Assembly: GCA_937921935.1 (NCBI GenBank)
Contig: CAKZWQ010000018.1
Location: 22,885 to 86,884, forward strand
Reading direction: 5' to 3'
DNA from: an uncultured Gammaproteobacteria bacterium
Lineage (GTDB): Bacteria; Pseudomonadota; Gammaproteobacteria; Steroidobacterales; GCA-2729495
Length of the DNA stretch: 64,000 nucleotides
Shown: positions 57,401-64,000 of the stretch, in pieces
Numbering within the stretch: the first letter of the stretch is position 1
How the letters are laid out: each line of letters starts with the position of its first letter
Made by a program: the position numbers and the translations under genes
The notes under the pieces: model-generated
Seen by the model: the letters and a program-made list of their open reading frames with translations, nothing else
The model's database searches: none
What the model was told of the DNA's origin: nothing

Positions 57401-58939
57401 GTGTGCGGAATCGTCGGCATCGTTAGTAACCAGCCGGTTAATCAGGCGCTCTATGATGCCTTAACCGTGCTTCAGCATCGTGGTCAGGACGCGGCGGGTA
57501 TTGCCACGGATCTCGATGGAACCCTGTATACGCGCAAGGGCAACGGCCTGGTGCGGGATGTTTTTCAGCAGCACCATATGCTGCAGCTTCTGGGGCACAC
57601 GGGTATTGGCCATGTTCGCTATCCGACGGCCGGCTGGTCCAGTTCGTCCGAAGCCCAGCCTTTCTATGTCAACTCACCGTACGGTATTTGCCTTGCCCAC
57701 AATGGCAATCTCACCAATGCCGATGAGCTGAAACGTGTCCTGGTTAATGAGGACCGGCGCCACCTGAACACCGGTTCCGATACCGAGGCGCTGCTGAACG
57801 TCTTTGCCGATGAATTGCAGCGGCAGGATGGCGGTGGCCTTAAGCCGGAGGCGATTTTCGCCGCTATCGGCCAGGTCCATCGGCGCTGTCGTGGCGGCTA
57901 CGCTGTCGTCGCGCTGATCATTGGTCACGGCATCGTTGCATTTCGTGATCCGCATGGCATTCGCCCCGTGTGTATCGGTCGCCGGGACACGCCGAATGGT
58001 GTGGAGCATATGGTGGCTTCGGAAAGTGTCGCCTTGGATGCGCTGGGCTTTGAGAGGGTACGAGACATTCTGCCGGGCGAGGGTGTATTTATTCGTAACG
58101 ATGGCGAGCTTTTCAGTCAGCAGTGCGGTGAGCGTCACAGCTACACGCCCTGTATTTTTGAGCAAGTTTATTTTTCTCGGCCGGATTCCATTATCGACGG
58201 GATCTCGGTCTACAAGGCCCGCTTGCGCATGGGCCAGAGTCTGGCAGATCAGGTTCTCCGCCGGCGGCCGCATCACGATATCGATGTGGTTATCCCGATT
58301 CCGGATTCCAGTCGCACCAGTGCGCTGGAGGTGGCTCACCGATTGCGGGTGAAGTATCGGGAAGGTTTCGTCAAAAATCGTTATATCGGTCGTACCTTTA
58401 TCATGCCCGGACAGGAGCAGCGCAAGAAGTCTGTGCGCAGCAAGCTCAATGCCATCGAACTGGAGTTTGCTGGGAAGGCGGTGCTGCTGGTAGATGACTC
58501 CATTGTCCGCGGCACCACGTCCAAGCAGATTATTGAAATGGCCCGGGAGGCCGGCGCCAGGAAGGTCTATTTTGCTTCCGCTTCGCCGCCGGTTCGTTAT
58601 CCGAATGTCTATGGCATCGATATGCCCGCTGCCTCAGAACTGGTGGCTTCAAATCGTACCGAGGAAGAAGTTTCCAAGTTCATCGGCGCTGACTGGTTGA
58701 TTTATCAGGAGCTCGATGATCTGGTGGCTGCCGTCAACCATGGCAATGCAGAGATCGATGGTTTCGATGCTTCCTGTTTCTCCGGGGACTACGTGACCGG
58801 TGATGTCAGTGCCACCTATCTGGCGCGCCTGGAAAGAGAGCGCTCCGACCTGGCCAAGGCGCAGCGTGAGGCGCGACGCCAGGCATTGGAGGGTGATGAC
58901 GATTCAGTGTCCGCGGGGCCCCAGGCCGGTGCTGCCTGA
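57401..58939 (+). CDS. purF: amidophosphoribosyltransferase
   Basis: A 512-residue enzyme from GTG 57401; the residue after Met is the catalytic Cys (CGIVGIV). Glutaminase landmarks [11 protein letters not shown] and LAHNGNLTN are followed by the PRPP-binding loop [16 protein letters not shown]. It performs the first committed step of purine synthesis. It is last in the folC-dedD-cvpA-purF run. Confidence 0.97.
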   Translation: MCGIVGIVSNQPVNQALYDALTVLQHRGQDAAGIATDLDGTLYTRKGNGLVRDVFQQHHMLQLLGHTGIGHVRYPTAGWSSSSEAQPFYVNSPYGICLAHNGNLTNADELKRVLVNEDRRHLNTGSDTEALLNVFADELQRQDGGGLKPEAIFAAIGQVHRRCRGGYAVVALIIGHGIVAFRDPHGIRPVCIGRRDTPNGVEHMVASESVALDALGFERVRDILPGEGVFIRNDGELFSQQCGERHSYTPCIFEQVYFSRPDSIIDGISVYKARLRMGQSLADQVLRRRPHHDIDVVIPIPDSSRTSALEVAHRLRVKYREGFVKNRYIGRTFIMPGQEQRKKSVRSKLNAIELEFAGKAVLLVDDSIVRGTTSKQIIEMAREAGARKVYFASASPPVRYPNVYGIDMPAASELVASNRTEEEVSKFIGADWLIYQELDDLVAAVNHGNAEIDGFDASCFSGDYVTGDVSATYLARLERERSDLAKAQREARRQALEGDDDSVSAGPQAGAA

Positions 58940-58972
58940 GCCTGTGCTGATCACGGTCCGTGACATGGTCGT

Positions 58973-60202
58973 ATGCTGACCGCGAAGCCGAGAATTTTTA
59001 TTATCGATGACAGCGCGGATTACCGCGCTCTGTTGTCTCATCATGTGACGGCCCGCTGGCCCGACGCCGTGGTGCGCGATTACGATCCGGTTTTCTCCGG
59101 GCGCTTGCCTGAAGCTTTTTCCGGTGCCGGTAATGATCTGATTCTGCTGGGCCATCCATCCGGCAGTGAGGACGCATTGTCGTGGTTGCGCCAGTTTCGG
59201 CAGGTTCGCGGCTTTCCCCCGGTGGTGCTGATCGGGAATGGCGAAGAGCGGCAGATCATTGAGGCTATGCAGGCTGGCGCAGCGGAATATCTTTCCAAGG
59301 GCCGCCTGAATCACGCGCGCCTGATTGAGGTGATTGAGTCAGGGCTGGGCGGCGCGCCCGCGGCAGCGGGCCTGGCGGAAGCGGGTCTGCCCAGTCTCAA
59401 AGGCTATTTGATACGGGAACAGTTGTCTGCCAGTGAAATCTCGTCCGTTTACCTGACAACGGAAGAAAGCAGTGAGCGGACGGCTGTGCTGAAGGTATTA
59501 CGCCAGGTGCCGGATTCCGGTAACGATGTGGCTTTCGATCGGTTTTTGCAGGAGTACGAACTGATCGCCAAGCTTCGACACCCCAGCATTATCGAAATCT
59601 ACGATCTGGGCATCGCCGATGATCACGCCTATATCGCCATGGAGTATTGCGGCCAGGGCAGTCTGAAGCGCCGTCTCGCTGCGGGCCTTAATCCGGATCT
59701 GGCCTATCGCTATATGCGCCAGATGGCCGACGCGCTGGGTGAACTGCACCAGGTCGGGATCACGCATCGCGACCTCAAGCCCACCAATGTCATGTTCCGC
59801 GACGACGGAACCCTGGTGCTGATAGATTTTGGCCTGGCCAAGCAGGCCCAGTTGCGGGCCGAGATTACCGGGACCGGCGAGATATTCGGCACGCCTTATT
59901 ACATGAGCCCGGAACAGGGCCATGCGGCCAACGCGGATCAGCGCAGCGACATCTACAGCCTCGGCGTGATGTTCTATGAAATGCTGATGGGCGAGAAGCC
60001 CTTCGATGCCGAAACACCCATGGCAATGATTATTCGCCATCGCCATGCGCCGATTCCCCGCCTGCCGGCATCCATTGCGCGTTACCAGCCTGCGGTGGAC
60101 CGAATGTTGGCCAAGAAACCTGAGGACCGTTTCCAGGACGTCGCGGAGCTCCTTGCCTGGGCGCCGGCAGATACGGACACGCCCTCAGCCGCACAGGCCT
60201 GA
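58973..60202 (+). CDS. pseudo-receiver domain fused to a Ser/Thr protein kinase
   Basis: A 409-residue protein. Residues 5-125 have the response-regulator fold (IFIIDDSADYR; VVLIGNGEE; AAEYLSKGRL with its Lys), but the phospho-acceptor Asp after LILL is Gly60 (LILLGHPSG). A Hanks-type kinase domain covers about 140-395: the glycine loop is degenerate (IREQLSASEISSVYL), but the ATP lysine (AVLKVL), HRDLKPTNVM, LIDFGLAKQ and YYMSPEQ are intact. No CheY-like phosphorylation is expected; the receiver fold may serve as a docking module. It follows purF by 33 bases and is soluble. Confidence 0.85.
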   Translation: MLTAKPRIFIIDDSADYRALLSHHVTARWPDAVVRDYDPVFSGRLPEAFSGAGNDLILLGHPSGSEDALSWLRQFRQVRGFPPVVLIGNGEERQIIEAMQAGAAEYLSKGRLNHARLIEVIESGLGGAPAAAGLAEAGLPSLKGYLIREQLSASEISSVYLTTEESSERTAVLKVLRQVPDSGNDVAFDRFLQEYELIAKLRHPSIIEIYDLGIADDHAYIAMEYCGQGSLKRRLAAGLNPDLAYRYMRQMADALGELHQVGITHRDLKPTNVMFRDDGTLVLIDFGLAKQAQLRAEITGTGEIFGTPYYMSPEQGHAANADQRSDIYSLGVMFYEMLMGEKPFDAETPMAMIIRHRHAPIPRLPASIARYQPAVDRMLAKKPEDRFQDVAELLAWAPADTDTPSAAQA

Positions 60203-60227
60203 GGCGCCTCATACCCGGAAAGGACCC

Positions 60228-60815
60228 TTAGTTGGCGGGCGCGGTCTCTTCGCCGGCCACGAGCAAAACTGCGCGCTCAATGATCACGGGCGCTGCCGGG
60301 TAGTTTTGAAACGGGCCGTTGGGTTGGGTGGGTCGGTAGCCGATCTCATCCACTACCTCGATACCCTCCACCACCCGGCCGAACACCGAATAGCCCCAGC
60401 GGGTCGGCTTGGGGTCAAGGTCCAGGTTGTCGCCCAGGTTCACATAGAACTGCGAGTCGCCGCTGTGCGGGTCTCCGGTGCGGGCCAGGGCCACCGTCAT
60501 GCGCCGGTTTTCCAGGCCGTTGCCTGATTCGTTGGGAACGGGCGGTTGCGTGGCCTTGCCTTCCAGGTTGGCTGTGTAGCCACCACCCTGGATCACGAAA
60601 TTATTAATGATGCGGTGGAAGACCGTACCTTCGTAGAAGCCATCGTTCACGTATTGCAGGAAATTGGCCACCGTCAAGGGTGCCCGGCCGTCGTCCAGTT
60701 CGATGACGAAATTGCCCGCCGTGGTTTCCATGCGGACCCGCGGAAACTCAGCCGCAGTAGCGCTCTGGGCGAGTGCCACAAACAAGATGCCCAGGCCAAT
60801 GATCGAAGCTCGCAT
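60228..60815 (-). CDS. periplasmic peptidyl-prolyl isomerase, cyclophilin type
   Basis: A 195-residue precursor from ATG 60815 with GGAGG seven bases upstream. The signal peptide MRASIIGLGILFVALAQSATAA precedes a cyclophilin fold: FVIELDDGRAPLTVANFLQYV, GTVFHRIINNFVIQGGGY and DSQFYVNLGDN. It catalyses prolyl isomerisation in the periplasm, like PpiA. It is downstream of folD on the minus strand. Confidence 0.92.
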   Translation of the reverse strand: MRASIIGLGILFVALAQSATAAEFPRVRMETTAGNFVIELDDGRAPLTVANFLQYVNDGFYEGTVFHRIINNFVIQGGGYTANLEGKATQPPVPNESGNGLENRRMTVALARTGDPHSGDSQFYVNLGDNLDLDPKPTRWGYSVFGRVVEGIEVVDEIGYRPTQPNGPFQNYPAAPVIIERAVLLVAGEETAPAN

Positions 60816-60846
60816 TGCTAGTCCTCCAGATACGGTCTTAGTGCCG

Positions 60847-61737
60847 TCAATAATCCTTACTCGCCGGCGGCCTGGCTGCAAGCAGCCCCTGCCCCTGGGT
60901 GGCGGTCATCAGGGTATTTTGCATCAACATGGCCACGGTCATGGGGCCCACGCCTCCGGGTACCGGGGTGATCCAGGCCGCGCGCTCCCGGGCGGCGGCG
61001 AATTCCACATCGCCCTTCAGGGAGCCGTCGGGTAGCCGGTTGATGCCCACATCGATTACTACCGCGCCCGGCTTGATCCAGTCGCCGGGAATCAGATCGG
61101 GCTTGCCCACGGCCACGGCCAGAATGTCAGCAGCCGCCACGTAGCTGGCCAGATCCCGGGTAAAGCGATGGCAGACCGTTGTGGTCGCGCCGGCGATGAG
61201 CAGTTCCAGGGCCAGGGGGCGCCCGACGTGGTTGGAGGCGCCCACCACCACCGCGTGCTGGCCCTTGGGGTCTACCCCGATCCGCTCCAGCATCACCATG
61301 ATTCCATAGGGTGTGCAGGGTCGGAGCCCGGGAATGCGCTGGGACAGACGGCCTACCGTGTAGGGGTGAAAGCCATCTACATCCTTGACGGGCAGAATTC
61401 GCTCGATTACTGCGGTCTCATTAATATGGTCGGGCAGGGGCAGTTGCACCAGGATGCCGTTAACGGTGGCGTCGTTGTTCAGGCGATCAATCAGTTCCAG
61501 CAGTTCCGCCTCGGCCGTTGTCTCTGGCAGGTCAAAGGACCGCGAGACAATGCCGGCTTCTTCGCAGGCCCGGCGCTTGTTCCTGACATAGATGGCCGAG
61601 GCCGGGTCCTGGCCGACGAGAATGACCGCCAGGCCCGGCGGAGCCTGCCCGCCGGCCGTCAGGGTCTGGATCTGCTCACGGATCTCAGCGCGAATTTCCG
61701 CGGCGATGCCTTTGCCATCGATAAGTCTTGCAGTCAT
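60847..61737 (-). CDS. folD: methylenetetrahydrofolate dehydrogenase/cyclohydrolase
   Basis: A 296-residue FolD from ATG 61737. The catalytic Lys region [49 protein letters not shown] and [18 protein letters not shown] are conserved. In the last motif the usual S-x-I-V-G-R-P is SNHVGRP. It interconverts methylene- and formyl-THF. Frames further upstream run antisense into the tRNA-Pro gene and are not real. Confidence 0.95.
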   Translation of the reverse strand: MTARLIDGKGIAAEIRAEIREQIQTLTAGGQAPPGLAVILVGQDPASAIYVRNKRRACEEAGIVSRSFDLPETTAEAELLELIDRLNNDATVNGILVQLPLPDHINETAVIERILPVKDVDGFHPYTVGRLSQRIPGLRPCTPYGIMVMLERIGVDPKGQHAVVVGASNHVGRPLALELLIAGATTTVCHRFTRDLASYVAAADILAVAVGKPDLIPGDWIKPGAVVIDVGINRLPDGSLKGDVEFAAARERAAWITPVPGGVGPMTVAMLMQNTLMTATQGQGLLAARPPASKDY

Positions 61738-61897
61738 GTGCGCGCCGGCTGGCGACCTCTGAACAGGCGAGGGCGCAACATACCAGAGCGGTACCTCGCT
61801 CAGAAGCCCCGCGTTGACCGGGCCGCCCCTGAGCCCTATGATCCTGCGCCCGCTGCGTGGGCCAGCTATAATTCGCTGCCTGTCGGCAGGCGGGTAT

Positions 61898-61974
61898 CGG
61901 GGCATGGCGCAGTCTGGTAGCGCATCTGCTTTGGGAGCAGAGGGTCGGCGGTTCGAATCCGTCTGCCCCGACCA
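61898..61974 (+). tRNA. tRNA-Pro (UGG)
   Basis: A 77-nt cloverleaf. Acceptor CGGGGCA pairs with TGCCCCG. The anticodon arm TCTGC-TTTGGGA-GCAGA gives anticodon TGG. The T-loop is GTTCGAATC, and the gene ends in an encoded CCA. Confidence 0.95.
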
Positions 61975-62074
61975 TTTTTGATGAACGATCGCTTGGCCAG
62001 ACTGAAAGCTCAGTCGGGAGGGAGTTGAAAGATTAATTTGCGCCCGTAGCTCAACCGGATAGAGCATCGGCCTT

Positions 62075-62741
62075 TAGGCAATAGGAGCCTCTGGCGGGAA
62101 ACGAAACTGTCAGAGTGGACTGCACTGTAACGGGGAACCCTTAACAGGTAATGCTGATGGCAATCCCGTGGAAACCTTTGGTTGACCCATACGATGGTGT
62201 AAAGTGCCGCAAAGGAATTCTATGGTTCTGGCGATGGCGGAACATCACACCAAGTTAAAGGGCGACCTGGGAGTCTTGAAGGCTCAAGTTGACCTTTTTG
62301 AGCAGGGATTCACGATCCTCGCGCCCCTGACGGAGCACGCACCCTTCGATTTGGTGGCATACAGGGACGGAGAGTACCGGAGGATTCAGGTTAAGTTTCG
62401 CAAGCTCGACAAGCACGGAAAACTCGATGTGAAGTTTTCTACCTGCTGGGCGGACCGAAAAGGCACACATACGGTGCCAATAGATAAGTCAGAAGTCGAT
62501 CTGTACTGCATCTATTGCCCGGATACCGACGAGTGCTATTACCTGAATCCAGATGCCTATGGCTCAAACGCAACTTTGAGGGTAGAGACGCCCAAGAATG
62601 GTCAACGCAAGAACGTAAAGTTCGCGGCTGATTGTCGAAGGGTTCCGTAGAGACTATACGTGCAGCACCTGCAACGGTGAAGAGATAGTCCAGACCAGCA
62701 AACGCCGGTATTTCGGCGGCAGCGAAAGCTGTAGTGGTACG
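62075..62741 (+). mobile_element. group I intron (IC3-like) in tRNA-Arg, carrying a homing endonuclease
   Basis: The 667-nt insertion is a self-splicing-type group I intron. P1 guide: GAG at 62085-62087 can pair with exon CUU, placing the required U-G pair at the splice site. P2: CTCTGGC (62089-62095) pairs with GTCAGAG (62109-62115). A P-like element (GATGGCAATCCCGTGG, about 62156-62171) resembles the GGGCAATCCTGAGCC element of cyanobacterial tRNA-Leu introns. P7: GACTAT (62652-62657) pairs with ATAGTC (62685-62690). A CAGC-GAAA-GCTG tetraloop hairpin is at 62720-62731. The intron ends in G62741. The endonuclease gene fills a peripheral loop (probably P6) between the P element and P7. The layout and position (34/35) match the cyanobacterial tRNA introns. 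Confidence 0.88.
62222..62650 (+). CDS. intron-encoded PD-(D/E)XK homing endonuclease (I-Ssp6803I type)
   Basis: A 142-residue protein from ATG 62222, which has AGGA at good spacing; ATG 62234 is possible. HHTKLKGDLGVLKAQVDLFE, PLTEHAPFDLVAYRDG, the PD-(D/E)XK-type core FDLVA...RRIQVKFRK, and VDLYCIYCPDTDECYYLNP closely match the I-Ssp6803I family, whose founder lies in the Synechocystis tRNA-fMet intron. It would cut an intron-less tRNA-Arg allele and drive homing. It lies within the intron, and its stop codon overlaps the R/S core sequence (CCGTAGAGACTAT). The base composition is less GC-rich than its neighbours, in line with mobility. Confidence 0.9.
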   Translation: MVLAMAEHHTKLKGDLGVLKAQVDLFEQGFTILAPLTEHAPFDLVAYRDGEYRRIQVKFRKLDKHGKLDVKFSTCWADRKGTHTVPIDKSEVDLYCIYCPDTDECYYLNPDAYGSNATLRVETPKNGQRKNVKFAADCRRVP

Positions 62742-62815
62742 CTAAGCCGGCGGTTGCAGGTTCGAGTCCTGCCGGGCGCGCCAGAATGTGAAGTAGAGTC
62801 AGTTTAGTTAGTGAC

Positions 62816-62892
62816 GGTGGGTGTAGCTCAGTTGGTAGAGCCCCGGATTGTGATTCCGGTCGTCGTGGGTTCGAGTCCCATCATCCACCCCA
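62816..62892 (+). tRNA. tRNA-His (GUG)
   Basis: A 77-nt tRNA with the histidine-specific extra 5' G (G62816) opposite C73. Acceptor GTGGGTG pairs with CATCCAC with one G-U pair. The anticodon arm CCGGA-TTGTGAT-TCCGG gives GTG. CCA is encoded. Confidence 0.95.
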
Positions 62893-62896
62893 GTTT

Positions 62897-62915
62897 TTGA
62901 CGCCTGCGGCGTCAA
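62897..62915 (+). terminator. perfect 8-bp hairpin after tRNA-His
   Basis: TTGACGCC and GGCGTCAA pair around a TGC loop, five bases after the tRNA-His CCA. There is no T-run downstream, so it may be a processing signal rather than a terminator. Confidence 0.5.
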
Positions 62916-63047
62916 CCTGGCAATGAGCTGCTGGCTCACGCCGGTGCTTCAGTGGCTCAAGAACTGGGTTAACTGGGTGAGAGGGGCGGCAGAACATAGA
63001 GTTCTTTGCCCGCCCAATTGTTGCAAGACAGTTTTAGGAAATGACAC

Positions 63048-63123
63048 GGGCCTTTAGCTCAGTTGGTAGAGCAGGAGACTCTTAATCTCTTGGTCCGGGG
63101 TTCGAGTCCCCGAGGGCCCACCA
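63048..63123 (+). tRNA. tRNA-Lys (CUU)
   Basis: A 76-nt cloverleaf. Acceptor GGGCCTT pairs with AGGGCCC. The anticodon arm GGAGA-CTCTTAA-TCTCT gives CTT. The T-loop is GTTCGAGTC and CCA is encoded. It is the CTT isoacceptor, not the main TTT one. Confidence 0.94.
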
Positions 63124-63521
63124 TTTTCTGATTCCTTCATACCGTGAAGCAGCAGTGCTCTGCCGAAGAATTGCGCTGCGGGCAGGAGTTCGTCCCCTTC
63201 GACCGGAAATGCCGCGCGCATCATGCTGGCCTGCTTCCAAAACTTGCCGCCTTGAATGACGGGTGGTTCGCTGGTAAAAACCCGGAGGCTTCGCGTGGAT
63301 GGTGTTCTGGCTGCGAAGCCTGGGGATGGGCTTTTCATCAATTGCTGCCGCTGCCCCTGAGTTGTTTGCTTTGAAATGCAGGGGGTGCAATATTTTTCTG
63401 CAAGTTCTATTGCAAGGATTGCTGTGTCGCTATACGTGAATCTACCTGCGGTGGTTGCTTGCGCTCGACCGTCAACGCAGGCAGGCTCGACAAAAGATGA
63501 TGCGCTTCATGGTGGTGATAG
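63124..63521. other. intergenic spacer with no convincing gene
   Basis: About 400 bases between tRNA-Lys and the cytochrome gene. Reading frames here (63144-63374 plus; 63054-63341 and 63082-63390 minus) have no family resemblance and two run antisense through the tRNA. The TGCAATATTTTTCTGCAAG stretch near 63385 is AT-rich and could be a promoter. Nothing firm is seen. Confidence 0.5.
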
Positions 63522-63932
63522 TTGATTAAGTTATTTTTGTTCGGGGCTGGTCTTTTGATCAGCGGGGCGGGCTCTGCTCAGGCTATTGATGAATATGCTG
63601 GCGTGGAGACCTTTCAGCGCTTCTGTGCAAGCTGCCATGGTCCGGCAGGCACCGGGGACGGGCCAGTCGCCGCGGCTATTCCTATCCCGGTGCCCGACCT
63701 GACGCGCCTGGAGCAACGCGATGGCGACGGTTTTGATGAAGACGTGTTGCAGCGAATCATCGACGGCCGTGAAGCAGTGATTTTCCACGGCACCCGCTAC
63801 ATGCCCGTCTGGGGCTACGAGTTCTGGGTCGAGGAGGGCGCGGACGCCGAGGCCGAAGAACGTGTCGATACTATTGTTCGCAACCTTGTCGACTACATTC
63901 GCTCCATTCAGCGCGATCAACCCGCCGGCTGA
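63522..63932 (+). CDS. small periplasmic cytochrome c
   Basis: A 136-residue precursor from TTG 63522 with GGTGG upstream. The signal peptide MIKLFLFGAGLLISGAGSAQA precedes a class I cytochrome c domain with one CxxCH heme site (FCASCHGPAGTGDGP). RYMPVWG gives a likely Met ligand. It is an electron-transfer protein exported to the periplasm. The TTG start is forced, since ATG codons nearby are in other frames. Its partner oxidase or dehydrogenase is not in the window. Confidence 0.88.
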   Translation: MIKLFLFGAGLLISGAGSAQAIDEYAGVETFQRFCASCHGPAGTGDGPVAAAIPIPVPDLTRLEQRDGDGFDEDVLQRIIDGREAVIFHGTRYMPVWGYEFWVEEGADAEAEERVDTIVRNLVDYIRSIQRDQPAG

Positions 63933-64000
63933 GCGCTCCCTATGCCTATGTCATCGGGTTGCCGATTGTCCACGACACCGGCGATTCTCCAGCCCTGTTC

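Larger units (their letters stand above)
62040..62783 (+). tRNA. tRNA-Arg (UCU) interrupted by a group I intron
   Basis: The 5' exon (62040-62074) and 3' exon (62742-62783) join to a normal 77-nt tRNA-Arg. The acceptor GCGCCCG pairs with CGGGCGC, the anticodon stem TCGGC pairs with GCCGG, the anticodon loop is CTTCTAA with anticodon TCT, and CCA is encoded. The T-arm is GCAGG-TTCGAGT-CCTGC. The intron interrupts the anticodon between bases 34 and 35. The 5' exon ends in U and the intron ends in G, as group I splicing needs. Confidence 0.93.

Noticed and set aside
61685..61975. Antisense frame across tRNA-Pro with a [27 protein letters not shown] start
   Set aside because: This is the well-known false protein made by reading tRNA genes backwards; folD explains the rest of the strand.
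62040..62783. Reading the tRNA-Arg halves as an att site with an inserted integrative element
   Set aside because: Integration into tRNA genes regenerates an intact tRNA; here the halves meet exactly inside the anticodon and the insert has ribozyme elements and no integrase.
63054..63390. Two minus frames ending near SGTRTPDQEIKSLLLYQLS and WALGDSNPGPRD
   Set aside because: Both are antisense translations of tRNA-Lys and spacer, a common annotation artefact.

Overview
The window is a 64 kb piece of a GC-rich bacterial chromosome, most likely from a gammaproteobacterium. Supporting this are a single-chain PurL, the complete EF-P lysylation set (epmA, epmB, efp), FimV and FimX type IV pilus factors, PrmB, EttA, a RibBA with a decayed second domain, and the folC-SPOR-cvpA-purF order. 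I cannot name the genus. Most of the window is core housekeeping in tight operons. The accessory material lies at the left end (1-12 kb) and in the tRNA cluster at the right end.

Layout. 1-2.4 kb (minus): an Old Yellow Enzyme gene cut by the window edge, a small unknown gene and a SAM methyltransferase. 2.5-4.6 kb (plus): a divergent HapK/RedY-like gene, an SDR and a LysR regulator. 4.9-10.2 kb: a four-gene cassette (adenylating ligase, carrier protein, MBOAT acyltransferase, LtaS/sulfatase-type membrane enzyme) that looks like a Gram-negative Dlt-type envelope-modifying system. Its first ribosome binding site lies inside a perfect 12-bp inverted repeat. 10.2-16 kb: a gene remnant, a DUF4397 lipoprotein, a Fur-box-controlled feoA-feoB-small protein operon and an orphan TagH-like FHA protein. 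16-25 kb: DUF1820, purL, a helical unknown, ettA, an HDAC-family deacylase and glyA. 25-30.6 kb: nrdR-ribD-ribE-ribBA-ribH-nusB-thiL-pgpA. 30.6-34.8 kb: a Ser/Thr kinase with a cyclic-nucleotide-binding domain, xseB, and rubrerythrin / Fe-S protein / DUF3501. 34.9-39 kb: parE-parC.

39-43.3 kb (minus): a FimV-like protein and a FimX-like c-di-GMP receptor with decayed GGDEF and EAL motifs. 43.4-47 kb: epmB, efp, epmA, psd. 47-50 kb: prmB, aroC, asd. 50-58.9 kb: a second FimV, truA, accD, folC, SPOR protein, cvpA, purF. 59-61.7 kb: a pseudo-receiver/Ser-Thr kinase fusion, a periplasmic PPIase and folD. 61.9-63.1 kb: tRNA-Pro, a tRNA-Arg(UCU) interrupted by a 667-nt group I intron carrying a PD-(D/E)XK homing endonuclease, tRNA-His and tRNA-Lys. 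A small cytochrome c closes the window.

The two strongest items for follow-up are the Dlt-like cassette at 4.9-10.2 kb and the intron-containing tRNA-Arg at 62.0-62.8 kb. No CRISPR array, insertion sequence or rRNA gene was seen.
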